This document shows positions 36,554 to 45,177 of a stretch of 64,000 bases of DNA, one piece after another. Source of the stretch: Schlegelella_A sp038241255 (GTDB lineage Bacteria; Pseudomonadota; Gammaproteobacteria; Burkholderiales; Burkholderiaceae_C); NCBI GenBank assembly GCA_038241255.1, contig JBBRFW010000001.1, positions 59,343 through 123,342 of the forward strand, given 5' to 3'. The translations under genes were made by a program, and so were the position numbers. Within the stretch, counting starts at the first letter, position 1. Every line of letters begins with the position of its first letter. Below the pieces are notes generated by a model that saw nothing but the letters and a program-made list of their open reading frames with translations, was not told the DNA's origin and did no database searches.

Positions 36554-38647
36554 ATGAGCGCGAACTACGAGCTGCGCGGCGACGTCGCCGTCATCACGAT
36601 GGACAACCCGCCGGTCAACGGTCTCGGCTACGAGACGCGTCGCGGCATCATCGACGGCCTCGACAGGGCGCTCGCCGACGCCAAGGTGAAGGCGATCGTC
36701 GTCACCGGCGCCGGCAAGGCGTTCTCGGGCGGCGCCGACATCCGCGAGTTCGGCTCGCCGAAAGCGGTGGCCGAGCCGAACCTGCTTTCGCTGATCGCCG
36801 CCTTCGAGGCCAGTCCGAAGCCGATCGTCGCCGCCATCCACAGCGTCGCGATGGGCGGCGGCCTCGAGCTGGCGCTCGGCTGCCACTACCGCGTCGCCGC
36901 TGCCGGCGCGCAGATCGCACTGCCGGAAGTTAAGATCGGCCTCATCCCGGGCGCCGGCGGCACGCAGCGGCTGCCGCGCGTGCTCGGCGTCGAGACGTCG
37001 CTCAACATGATCGTTAGCGGCGAGCCGGTGAAGAGCGAGCTGCTCGCCAGGCTGCCGGGGCAGAAGCTGTTCGACAAGGTCGTCGACGGCGACGTCGTCG
37101 ACGCCGCGGTTGCGTTCGCGCGCGAAAAGGCCGATGCGGGGCCGCTGCCGATCGTCAGCAAACTCAAGGTCGAGTATCCGAACGCCGACGCGTATTTCCA
37201 GTTCGCGCGTAACACGGTCGGCGCGATGTCGCGCAATTTTCCGGCGCCGCTCAAGTGCGTCGACGCCGTCGCCGCCTCCACGAAGATGAAGTTCGAGGAC
37301 GGCATGAAGCTCGAGCGCGAGATCTTCATGGCGCTCATGCTGACGCCGGAGTCGAAGGCCCTGCGCCACGCTTTCATGGCCGAGCGCGCGACGACCAAGA
37401 TCCCCGACGTCCCCGCCGATACGCCGACACGCGCCATCAAGAAGGTCGCCGTCATCGGCGCCGGCACGATGGGCGGCGGCATCGCCATGAACTTCCTCAA
37501 CGCCGGCATCCCCGTGGTGATGCTCGAGATGAAGCAGGAAGCGCTCGAAAAGGGTGTCGGCGTCCTGCGCAAGAACTACGAGGCGCAGGTCAAGAAGGGC
37601 AAGCTCAAGCAGGACAAACTCGACGAGCGCTTGGGACTCCTGAGCACGACGCTGAAGTACGACGACCTCAAGGACGCCGATCTCGTCATCGAGGCGGTGT
37701 TCGAGGACATGGGCGTCAAGGAGCAGGTCTTCAAGACGCTCGATGAGGTGATGAAGCCTGGCGCGATCCTCGCCTCGAACACCTCCACGCTCGACCTGAA
37801 CAAGATCGCCTCGTTCACGAAGCGACCGCAGGACGTGATCGGCATGCACTTCTTCAGCCCGGCCAACGTGATGAAGCTGCTCGAAGTCGTGCGCGGCGAG
37901 AAGACCGCGAAGGACGCCCTTGCGACGGTCATGCAGCTCGGCAAGAAGCTCAAGAAGACCTGCGTGGTGTCGGGCGTCACCGACGGCTTCATCGGCAACC
38001 GCATGATCGAGCAGTATTCGCGCCAGGCCGGCTTCCTGCTCGAGGAGGGCGCGACGCCGCAGCAGGTCGACAAGGCGATGGAGAAATTCGGCATGGCGAT
38101 GGGGCCCTTTCGCATGGGCGATCTCGCCGGCAACGACGTCGGCTGGTACATCAGGAAGCGCCGCTACGTCGAGAAGCCCGACATCCGCTACTCGAAGACG
38201 GCGGACCTGCTGTGCGAGATGGGCCGTTTCGGCCAGAAGACAGGAGCCGGCTGGTACGACTACGTGCCCGGCAAGCGCGACGCGATCCCGAGCAAGGTCG
38301 TCACCGACATGATCGAGAAGCACCGCGCCGATCTCGGCATCAAGCCGAGGAAGATCGGCGACGACGAGATCGTCCACCGCCTCGTCTACGCGCTCGTCAA
38401 CGAAGGCGCGAAAATCGTCGATGAAGGGATCGCGATGCGCGCCAGCGACATCGACATGGTCTACCTCACCGGCTACGGCTTCCCGTTCTTCCGCGGCGGG
38501 CCGATGAACTACGCCGACCAGCAGGGCCTTTTCAACGTCGTCCAGTCGTTGAAGCGCTTCGCCGCCAATCCGCACGATGACCAGAAGTTCTGGCAACCGG
38601 CACCGCTGCTCGCCAGGCTGGCCACCGAAGGGAAGACCTTCAGCTGA
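36554..38647 (+). CDS. fadB: Bifunctional enoyl-CoA hydratase / 3-hydroxyacyl-CoA dehydrogenase (FadB/FadJ type)
   Basis: This 697-aa enzyme catalyses two beta-oxidation steps. The N-terminal crotonase part (1-200) has the oxyanion segments FSGGADIREF and SVAMGGGLELALGCH, with catalytic Glu at 105 and 125 (20 apart, as in active hydratases). From about 296 a Rossmann fold (VAVIGAGTMGGGIAM) binds NAD. The dehydrogenase His lies in IGMHFFSPANVMKLLEVV (about 430), followed by NRMIEQYSRQAGFLLEEGA. The second C-terminal domain contains GYGFPFFRGGPM. The ATG at 36554 (MSANYELRG) is chosen over upstream codons. Confidence 0.94.
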   Translation: MSANYELRGDVAVITMDNPPVNGLGYETRRGIIDGLDRALADAKVKAIVVTGAGKAFSGGADIREFGSPKAVAEPNLLSLIAAFEASPKPIVAAIHSVAMGGGLELALGCHYRVAAAGAQIALPEVKIGLIPGAGGTQRLPRVLGVETSLNMIVSGEPVKSELLARLPGQKLFDKVVDGDVVDAAVAFAREKADAGPLPIVSKLKVEYPNADAYFQFARNTVGAMSRNFPAPLKCVDAVAASTKMKFEDGMKLEREIFMALMLTPESKALRHAFMAERATTKIPDVPADTPTRAIKKVAVIGAGTMGGGIAMNFLNAGIPVVMLEMKQEALEKGVGVLRKNYEAQVKKGKLKQDKLDERLGLLSTTLKYDDLKDADLVIEAVFEDMGVKEQVFKTLDEVMKPGAILASNTSTLDLNKIASFTKRPQDVIGMHFFSPANVMKLLEVVRGEKTAKDALATVMQLGKKLKKTCVVSGVTDGFIGNRMIEQYSRQAGFLLEEGATPQQVDKAMEKFGMAMGPFRMGDLAGNDVGWYIRKRRYVEKPDIRYSKTADLLCEMGRFGQKTGAGWYDYVPGKRDAIPSKVVTDMIEKHRADLGIKPRKIGDDEIVHRLVYALVNEGAKIVDEGIAMRASDIDMVYLTGYGFPFFRGGPMNYADQQGLFNVVQSLKRFAANPHDDQKFWQPAPLLARLATEGKTFS

Positions 38648-38738
38648 GCGGCGGCGCGCCGACGCCGCGGACGCGAGCACTTATCACGGCCGATCGGCAA
38701 CCGTCGTCGGCCGCCATCATCCAAGACAGGAGCCTCCC

Positions 38739-39914
38739 ATGACCAGCGCCGTCATCGTTTCCACCGCCCGCACGCCACTCGCCAAGAGCTGGAAGGGCGC
38801 CTTCAACATGACGCACGGCGCAACGCTCGGCGGCCATGCCGTCCGAGCGGCGGTCGAGCGCGCCGGCATCGAGGCGGCCGAGGTGGATGACGTCATCATG
38901 GGCTGCGCGACGCCCGAGGGCGCGACCGGCAGCAACATCGCGCGCCAGATTGCCCTGCGCGCCGGCCTGCCGGTCACGACCAGCGGCATGACCGTCAATC
39001 GTTTCTGCTCGAGCGGCCTGCAGACGATCGCGATGGCGGCGCAGCGCGTCATCGCCGGCGAGAACGACGTCGTCGTTGCGGGCGGTGTCGAGTCGATCTC
39101 GTGCGTGCAGAACGAGGCGAACAAGCACATGCTCGCCGACCCGTGGCTGGTCGAGCACAAGCCGACCGTCTACTGGAACATGCTGCAGACGGCCGAGCAG
39201 GTCGCCAAGCGCTACAAGATCGAGCGCGAGCGCATGGACCGTTACGGCGCCGGGAGCCAGCAGAAGGCGGCAGCGGCGCGCGACGCGGGCCGCTTCGACG
39301 CCGAGCTAGTGCCGGTCACGACCCTGGCCGGCGTCGCCGACGCGGTGATGGGGCTGCGCACGAAGGAGGTGACGATCAGCGCCGACGAAGGCATTCGCCC
39401 GGGCACCACCTACGAGGGCATCAAGGACATCAAGCCGGCGATCCCCGGCGGCGTGATCTCGGCCGGCAACGCGAGCCAGTTCAGCGACGGCGCCGGCGCG
39501 GTCGTGGTGATGAACGAGAAGCTTGCCGAGCAGCGCGGCCTGAAGCCGCTTGGCCGCTTCCTCGGCTTCGCCGTCGCCGGCTGCGAGCCCGACGAAATGG
39601 GCATCGGCCCGGTCTTCGCGGTGCCGAAGGTGCTGAAGCGCCTCGGCCTGACGGTCGCCGACATCGACCTATGGGAGCTCAACGAGGCGTTCGCGGTGCA
39701 GGTGCTCTACTGCGCCGACACGCTCGGCATCCCGATGGACAAACTCAACGTCGACGGCGGCGCGATCGCGGTCGGCCATCCCTACGGCGTCAGCGGCCAG
39801 CGCCTCACCGGCCACGCGCTTATCGAAGGCAAGCGGCGCGGCGCCAAGCGCGTCGTCGTCACGATGTGCATCGGCGGCGGCATGGGCGCGGCAGGCGTGT
39901 TCGAGGTGCTTTGA
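38739..39914 (+). CDS. Acetyl-CoA acyltransferase (thiolase)
   Basis: This 391-aa thiolase cleaves 3-ketoacyl-CoA with CoA, the last beta-oxidation step. The three active-site signatures are present: NRFCSSGLQTIAMAA (nucleophilic Cys near 90), NVDGGAIAVGHPYGVSG (His near 348) and CIGGGMGAAGVFE (Cys near 378). It matches FadA/FadI-type degradative thiolases better than PhaA by the NRFCSSGLQ box, but chain-length specificity cannot be read. ACAGGAG precedes the ATG. The dehalogenase-like gene follows after 11 bases. Confidence 0.93.
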   Translation: MTSAVIVSTARTPLAKSWKGAFNMTHGATLGGHAVRAAVERAGIEAAEVDDVIMGCATPEGATGSNIARQIALRAGLPVTTSGMTVNRFCSSGLQTIAMAAQRVIAGENDVVVAGGVESISCVQNEANKHMLADPWLVEHKPTVYWNMLQTAEQVAKRYKIERERMDRYGAGSQQKAAAARDAGRFDAELVPVTTLAGVADAVMGLRTKEVTISADEGIRPGTTYEGIKDIKPAIPGGVISAGNASQFSDGAGAVVVMNEKLAEQRGLKPLGRFLGFAVAGCEPDEMGIGPVFAVPKVLKRLGLTVADIDLWELNEAFAVQVLYCADTLGIPMDKLNVDGGAIAVGHPYGVSGQRLTGHALIEGKRRGAKRVVVTMCIGGGMGAAGVFEVL

Positions 39915-39925
39915 GCGGGTTCGCC

Positions 39926-40831
39926 ATGGAGGCCCTGCGGACGCCCGAGGAGCGCTTTCGCGCGCCCCCCGACTTCCCCTGGCCGCCGCGCTACATCGAC
40001 GACCTGCCCGGCTTCGAAGGGCTCCGTTTCCACTACCTGGACGCCGGCGACCCAGGCGCGGCCGTGACTGCGCTTTGCCTGCACGGCAACCCGTCGTGGT
40101 GCTACCTCTACCGGCGCATGATCCCGGTGTTCGTCGGCGCGGGGCTGCGCGTCATCGCGCCCGACCTGATCGGCTTCGGCCGGTCCGACAAGCCGGTCGA
40201 CCCGGCCTGGCACAGCTTCGCGCGGCACCGCGACATTCTGCTCGCCTTCGTCGAGCGACTCGACCTCGGCAACGTCCTGCTCGTCTGCCAGGACTGGGGC
40301 GGCCTGCTCGGCCTCACCCTGCCGCAGGCCACGCCCGAGCGCTACCGCCGCCTGCTGGTCATGAACACCGGCCTCGGCACGGGCCAGGTGACCGAGGGCT
40401 TTCGCAAGTGGCGGGCTTATTCGAACAAGCAGACCGATTTGCCGGTCGGCCGCCTGATCCAGCGCGGCAAGCCCGACCTGAGCGAGGCCGAGGTCGCCGC
40501 CTACGATGCACCTTTCCCCGACCCGAGCTATAAGGCGGCGCTGCGCGCCTTCCCCAACCTCGTTCCCGACGGCGACGACGCTCCTGGCGCGGCAACCAGC
40601 CGCGATGCGCGCGAGTTCTGGCACGAGCGCTGGACCGGGCAGAGCTTCATGGCGATCGGCATGCAGGACCCGGTGCTCGGCGAGGTGCCGATGCGCTCGC
40701 TGCAGAAGACGATCCGAGGGTGCCCGGCGCCTCTTGAGGTGGCCGAGGGCGGCCATTTCGTGCCGGAATGGGGCGCGCCGATCGCGCAGGCGGCGCTCGC
40801 GCACTTCGCCCTGGCGGGAAGCGCGTCGTGA
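39926..40831 (+). CDS. Haloalkane dehalogenase-like alpha/beta hydrolase
   Basis: This 301-aa alpha/beta hydrolase closely resembles haloalkane dehalogenases of subfamily I. The pieces seen are HGNPSWCYLYRRMIP (oxyanion turn with the halide-contact Asn), DLIGFGRSDKP, the nucleophile elbow CQDWGGLLGL (Asp near 123, followed by the halide-contact Trp), MQDPVLGE (acid Asp near 248) and GGHFVPEWG (His near 276). So all five functional positions are occupied. It sits between thiolase and acyl-CoA dehydrogenase genes (GTGA overlap with the latter), so the natural substrate could equally be an epoxide, ester or lactone of the pathway. Confidence 0.85.
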   Translation: MEALRTPEERFRAPPDFPWPPRYIDDLPGFEGLRFHYLDAGDPGAAVTALCLHGNPSWCYLYRRMIPVFVGAGLRVIAPDLIGFGRSDKPVDPAWHSFARHRDILLAFVERLDLGNVLLVCQDWGGLLGLTLPQATPERYRRLLVMNTGLGTGQVTEGFRKWRAYSNKQTDLPVGRLIQRGKPDLSEAEVAAYDAPFPDPSYKAALRAFPNLVPDGDDAPGAATSRDAREFWHERWTGQSFMAIGMQDPVLGEVPMRSLQKTIRGCPAPLEVAEGGHFVPEWGAPIAQAALAHFALAGSAS

Positions 40832-42678
40832 GCTATCGCCACACCGTCGACTTTCTGCTCTACGACTGGCTCGGCGTGCCCTCGCTGGCCGAGCGGCGGC
40901 GCTTCGCCGAGCACTCGCGCGAGACCTTCGATTCGGTGCTGGACACCTGCGAGCGGATCGCGCGCGAGAAGTTCGCGCCGTTCAACCGCCTCGCCGACAC
41001 CGAAGAGCCGTGGTTCGACGGCGAGAAGGTCCATCTGCCGCAGGCGAGCCACGCCGCTGCGCAGGCGTACTTCGAGTCGGGAATGCTCGCCGCGGCGCAG
41101 GACTACGAGATCGGTGGCATGCAGCTGCCGTGCGTCGTCGAGATGGCGGCGAACAGCTTTTTCTCCAAAGCGGGCATCGGCATCGGCGGCGGCGGGATGC
41201 TGACCAGCGGCAACGCCAACCTGCTGATGGCGCACGGCACGCCATTGCAGCAGGAAGTGTTCGCGAAGAACGAGTTCGTGGGCCGCTTCTCGGGGACGAT
41301 GTGCCTGTCGGAGCCACAGGCGGGATCGAGCCTCTCGGACATCCTCACCCGCGCCGTGCCCGACGGTGCCGGGTTCGACACCGATCCGCTCGGCCCGCGC
41401 TATCGCCTGCGCGGCAACAAGATGTGGATCTCGAACGGCGAGCACGAGCTCACCGAGAACATCGTACACCTCGTCCTCGCCAAGATTCCCGACGCGGACG
41501 GCAAGCTCGTTGCCGGCACGCGCGGCATCTCGCTCTTCATCGTGCCGAAGAAGCTCGTCGATGGCGACGGCCGGCTCACCGGCGAGCGCAACGACGTCGC
41601 CCTGGCTGGCCTCAACCACAAGCTCGGCTACCGCGGCATTCCGAACACGCTGCTGAATTTTGGCGAGGGCAGGTTTCCGGTGCGCGCCGCCGCGGGCGGG
41701 CTCGACGGCGCCGGCGCTGGTGCCGTGGGCTATCTCGTCGGCCCGACGGGGCAAGGGCTGCGCTGCATGTTCCACATGATGAATGAAGCGCGCATCGCCG
41801 TCGGCCTCGGCGCGACGATGCTCGGCTTCGCTGGCTACGAGGCGTCGCTCGAGTACGCGAAGAGCCGGCCGCAGGGCCGGCCCATCGGTCCCGGCGGCAA
41901 GGACGCGGCGAAGCCACAGGTGCGGATCATCGAGCACGCCGACGTCAAGCGCATGCTGCTCGCGCAGAAAAGCTACTGCGAGGGCGCGCTCGCCCTCGAG
42001 CTCTACTGCGCCAAGCTCGTCGACGAGCTTCATACCGGCGATGACGCGGCCAGGGCGCGCGCGCACCTGCTGCTCGAAGTGCTGACCCCGATCGCCAAGA
42101 GCTGGCCGAGCGAGTGGTGTCTCGAGGCCAACAGCCTGGCGATCCAGGTCCTCGGCGGCTACGGCTACACGCGCGACTTCCCGGTCGAGCAGTACTGGCG
42201 CGACAACCGCCTCAACATGATCCACGAGGGCACGCACGGGATCCAGGCCCTCGACCTGCTCGGTCGCAAGGTCGTGATGGACGGGGGTGCGGGCCTCGAC
42301 CTCGTCCGCGAGGCGATCGACGCGACGATCGCGCGCGCCGCTCCGGTTGCCGCTCTGGCCGAGCACGCCGAGGCCCTGCGCCGCGCCGCCGACGACGTCG
42401 CTGCCGCGACGCGCGCCGCGTGGTCGACCGGCGTGCCTGCCGAGGCCTTGGCCAATGCGACGCCCTACCTGCAGGCGTTCGGTCACCTCGTCCTCGCCTG
42501 GATCTGGCTCGACGTCGCGACCTGCGCCAGCGAGGGGGTGGCGAGCGACGCGCAGCGCGGCCGGCTGGCCGCCTGCCGCTACTTCTTTCGCTACGAGCTG
42601 CCGCGCACCGGTGCCTGGCTCGGCGTCGTCGCCGCGCGCGACGATACCTGCCGAACCCTGGCCGAGGAGTCGTTTTGA
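40828..42678 (+). CDS. Acyl-CoA dehydrogenase, large type with C-terminal extension
   Basis: This flavoenzyme forms the 2,3-double bond of an acyl-CoA. The 616-aa chain starts with GTG at 40828, overlapping the previous stop. An N-terminal helical part has MSYRHTVDFLLYDWL, the middle has GTMCLSEPQAGSSLSDILT (FAD/substrate loop, about 152-170) and LRGNKMWISNGEHEL. The C-terminal part holds VLGGYGYTRDFPVEQYWRDN (about 438-457), followed by the acyl-CoA dehydrogenase C-terminal extension found in DmdC/FadE-like members. The substrate is probably not a simple short chain, but that is a guess. The next gene overlaps by TTGA. Confidence 0.93.
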   Translation: MSYRHTVDFLLYDWLGVPSLAERRRFAEHSRETFDSVLDTCERIAREKFAPFNRLADTEEPWFDGEKVHLPQASHAAAQAYFESGMLAAAQDYEIGGMQLPCVVEMAANSFFSKAGIGIGGGGMLTSGNANLLMAHGTPLQQEVFAKNEFVGRFSGTMCLSEPQAGSSLSDILTRAVPDGAGFDTDPLGPRYRLRGNKMWISNGEHELTENIVHLVLAKIPDADGKLVAGTRGISLFIVPKKLVDGDGRLTGERNDVALAGLNHKLGYRGIPNTLLNFGEGRFPVRAAAGGLDGAGAGAVGYLVGPTGQGLRCMFHMMNEARIAVGLGATMLGFAGYEASLEYAKSRPQGRPIGPGGKDAAKPQVRIIEHADVKRMLLAQKSYCEGALALELYCAKLVDELHTGDDAARARAHLLLEVLTPIAKSWPSEWCLEANSLAIQVLGGYGYTRDFPVEQYWRDNRLNMIHEGTHGIQALDLLGRKVVMDGGAGLDLVREAIDATIARAAPVAALAEHAEALRRAADDVAAATRAAWSTGVPAEALANATPYLQAFGHLVLAWIWLDVATCASEGVASDAQRGRLAACRYFFRYELPRTGAWLGVVAARDDTCRTLAEESF

Positions 42679-42869
42679 CCGTCTCCACCCGCCGCATCGG
42701 CACGCTGATCTGGGTGCTTGTCTACGGCGGCCTGTTCGCGATCTGCATCGGCGTCGCCCTCGGAAGCGCGGGCGAGCGGTACGGCCCGGGCGTCGTCGTG
42801 GGCGGCGCGGTCGTCGTTGCCGCCGGACTCGTGCTGATCTGGCTCCGCTCGCGCAGGCCCGAGCGCTAG
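42675..42869 (+). CDS. Small two-helix membrane protein in the acyl-CoA operon
   Basis: This 64-aa protein starts at TTG 42675, overlapping the dehydrogenase stop (TTGA). It has two hydrophobic helices (about 8-27, IGTLIWVLVYGGLFAICIGV; and 37-55, GVVVGGAVVVAAGLVLIWL) and ends SRRPER, so both ends should face the cytoplasm. No named family was recognised. Its tight packing between catabolic genes suggests a real, co-translated membrane factor rather than noise. A GTC at 42681 cannot start, and no ATG is available. Confidence 0.65.
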   Translation: MTVSTRRIGTLIWVLVYGGLFAICIGVALGSAGERYGPGVVVGGAVVVAAGLVLIWLRSRRPER

Positions 42870-42901
42870 CGGCCGTTCATTCGCTTCAAGGAGAGACAAC
42901 G

Positions 42902-43693
42902 ATGAGCACCAACGTCCGACAGCTGTTCGACCTCGCCGGCAAGACCGCGCTCGTCACCGGTGGCTCGCGCGGCCTCGGCCTGCAGATCGCCGAGGCGCTC
43001 GGCGAGGCCGGCGCGCGGGTGATGCTCACCTCGCGCAAGGCGGGCGACCTCGAGGAATCCGCGGCGCATCTGAAGGCCAAGGGCGTCGAGGCGATCTGGG
43101 TCGCCGCCGACCTGAGCCAGCCGAGCGAGATCGTGCGCGTGACACAGGACGCGATGGCGCGCCTCGGCAACGTCGACATCCTTGTCAACAACGCGGGCGC
43201 GACCTGGGGCGCGGCTGCCGAGGATCACCCGCTCGAGGCCTGGGACAAGGTGATGAACCTCAACGTCCGCTCGATCTTCCTGATGAGCCAGGCGGTCGGC
43301 AAGCACAGCATGATCCCAAGGAAGGGCGGCAAGATCATCAACGTCGCGTCGATCGCCGGCCTCGCCGGCAACAGCGCCGACATGTCGATGGTCGCCTACA
43401 ACACGAGCAAGGCGGCAGTCGTCAACTTCACCCGCACGCTCGCCGGCGAATGGGGAAAGTACAACATCAACGTCAACGCGCTTGCGCCCGGCATGTTCCC
43501 GAGCAGGATGACGAAGGGGACGATCGAGCGCATCGGCGCCGAGAGCCTGGCCGGCCACGCGCCGCTCCTGCGCATCGGCGACGACGACGACCTGAAGGGC
43601 GCGACCCTGCTGTTCGCGTCGCAGGCCGGCAAGCACATCACCGGCCAGGTGCTGCCGATCGACGGCGGCGTCTCCGCGATCATCGCTGCCTGA
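42902..43693 (+). CDS. Short-chain dehydrogenase/reductase
   Basis: This 263-aa NAD(P)-dependent oxidoreductase has the classical SDR pattern: cofactor motif TGGSRGLGLQIAEAL (about residues 19-33), NNAG (near 97), catalytic Ser in NVASIAGLAG, and Tyr-x-x-x-Lys in AYNTSKAAVVNFTRTLA (about 164-168), with PG in LAPGMFPS. The ATG at 42902 has GGAGAGA upstream. It may reduce or oxidise a 3-oxo/3-hydroxy intermediate of the pathway. The similarity to gluconate dehydrogenase/FabG-like members is general, so the substrate is open. Confidence 0.9.
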   Translation: MSTNVRQLFDLAGKTALVTGGSRGLGLQIAEALGEAGARVMLTSRKAGDLEESAAHLKAKGVEAIWVAADLSQPSEIVRVTQDAMARLGNVDILVNNAGATWGAAAEDHPLEAWDKVMNLNVRSIFLMSQAVGKHSMIPRKGGKIINVASIAGLAGNSADMSMVAYNTSKAAVVNFTRTLAGEWGKYNINVNALAPGMFPSRMTKGTIERIGAESLAGHAPLLRIGDDDDLKGATLLFASQAGKHITGQVLPIDGGVSAIIAA

Positions 43694-43697
43694 CCCT

Positions 43698-44135
43698 TTG
43701 GATTTCCTCGTCCACATCCCCTTCGTCGAGCTGCTCGGCTTCGAGCTGCTGCGCTTCGAGCGCGGCGAGGCCGAGATCGCCGTGCAGCTGCGCGACGATC
43801 TCACCAACTCGTGGGGCGTCGCCCACGGCGGGGTCTCGATGACGCTGCTCGACGTCGTCATGGCGCACGCCGCGCGCAGCCCCGGCGAAGACGGCGTCGC
43901 CGAATCGTCGGGCGTCGTCACCGTCGAGATGAAGACCAGCTTCCTGCGGCCCGGCCTCGGCCGCCTCGTCGGCAGCGGCAGGCGGCTGCATCGCACGGCA
44001 TCGATGGCGTTCTGCGAGGGCTCTCTTGTCGACACCGAGGGCCAGCTGGTGGCGCACGCGACCGGCACGTTCAAGTACCTCAAAGGCCTGCCCGCGGGCG
44101 GCAAGCGCATCCAACGCCTCAACGCGTCTGACTGA
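43698..44135 (+). CDS. PaaI-type hotdog thioesterase
   Basis: This 145-aa single hotdog domain has the PaaI-type active-site helix: SWGVAHGGVSMTLLDVVMAHAA (about residues 35-56; the usual N-x-x-G-x-x-H-G-G is here S-W-G-V-A-H-G-G). It likely hydrolyses acyl-CoAs, which frees CoA when the pathway stalls. The start is the TTG at 43698, only 4 bases after the SDR stop; no ATG lies in a suitable place. It ends RIQRLNASD. Confidence 0.85.
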   Translation: MDFLVHIPFVELLGFELLRFERGEAEIAVQLRDDLTNSWGVAHGGVSMTLLDVVMAHAARSPGEDGVAESSGVVTVEMKTSFLRPGLGRLVGSGRRLHRTASMAFCEGSLVDTEGQLVAHATGTFKYLKGLPAGGKRIQRLNASD

Positions 44136-44146
44136 AAGGAATCGCC

Positions 44147-45166
44147 ATGGCAGAGATCAATCGCCAGATCTATCTCGTCTCCCGTCCGAGCGGCGAGGCG
44201 AGCGCGGATAACTTCCGCCTCGTCGAGCGGCCGCTCGGGGCGCCGGGCGAGGGCCAGGTCCTGGTGCGCCACCATTTCCTGAGCCTCGATCCGTACATGC
44301 GCGGCCGCATGAACGACGCGAAGAGCTACGCCCAGCCGCAGCCGCTCGATCAGGTCATGCAGGGCGGTACGGCCGGCGTCGTCGTGGCCTCGAAGCATCC
44401 CGACTACAAGCCAGGCGATCCCGTCGTCGGCTTCGGTGGTTGGCAGGAATACGCGATCGTCGACGGCCGCACGCCGGCCTCGCTGCACAAGGTCGACACG
44501 AGCCGGGTGCCGCTCTCGGCTTACCTCGGCGCGGTGGGCATGCCCGGCGTCACCGCCTGGTACGGACTGATGAAGATCTGCGAGCCGAAGGCTGGGCAGA
44601 CGATCGTCGTCAGCGCAGCGAGCGGCGCCGTCGGCAGCGTCGTCGGCCAGCTGGCGAAGACGCGCGGCTGCCGCGCCGTCGGCATCGCCGGCGGCGCTGA
44701 CAAGTGCGCCTACGTCACCGAGGATCTCGGCTTCGACGCCTGCGTCGACTACAAGGCGCATCGCGATCCCAAGTCGCTCTACCAGGCGCTGAAGGAAGCG
44801 ACGCCGGACGGCGTCGACGGCTGCTTCGAGAACGTCGGCGGCGCCGTCCTCGATGCGACGCTGGCGCGGATGAATGCCTTCGGCCGGATCGCCCTGTGCG
44901 GAATGATCAGCGGCTATGACGGTCAGCCGATTCCGCTGCAGCACCCGCAGCTGCTGCTGCAATCGCGCCTGACCATCGAGGGCTTCATCGTCAGCGAACA
45001 CATGGAGGTTTGGCCCGAGGCGCTGAGGGAGCTCGGCAGCCTCGTCGGCACCGGCAAGCTCAAGTATCGCGAGAGCATCGCAGAAGGCATCGCCTCGGCG
45101 CCGGAGGCGTTTCTCGGCCTGCTTAGGGGCCGGAACTTCGGCAAGCAACTGGTCAAGCTCGTCTGA
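44147..45166 (+). CDS. Zinc-independent medium-chain NADP-dependent oxidoreductase (CurA/PTGR type)
   Basis: This 339-aa medium-chain reductase reduces alpha,beta-unsaturated carbonyls with NADPH. Recognisable parts are VRHHFLSLDPYMRGRMND (residues about 41-58), MQGGTAGVVVASKHPDYKPGD, GMPGVTAWYGLMKICEPKAGQ, the Rossmann segment VVSAASGAVGSVVGQLAK (about 155-172) and CGMISGYD. Zinc ligands are absent, as expected for this subgroup. AAAGGA precedes the ATG. In the operon it could saturate an enoyl or enone intermediate. Confidence 0.9.
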   Translation: MAEINRQIYLVSRPSGEASADNFRLVERPLGAPGEGQVLVRHHFLSLDPYMRGRMNDAKSYAQPQPLDQVMQGGTAGVVVASKHPDYKPGDPVVGFGGWQEYAIVDGRTPASLHKVDTSRVPLSAYLGAVGMPGVTAWYGLMKICEPKAGQTIVVSAASGAVGSVVGQLAKTRGCRAVGIAGGADKCAYVTEDLGFDACVDYKAHRDPKSLYQALKEATPDGVDGCFENVGGAVLDATLARMNAFGRIALCGMISGYDGQPIPLQHPQLLLQSRLTIEGFIVSEHMEVWPEALRELGSLVGTGKLKYRESIAEGIASAPEAFLGLLRGRNFGKQLVKLV

Positions 45167-45177
45167 GGAGCGCATCG

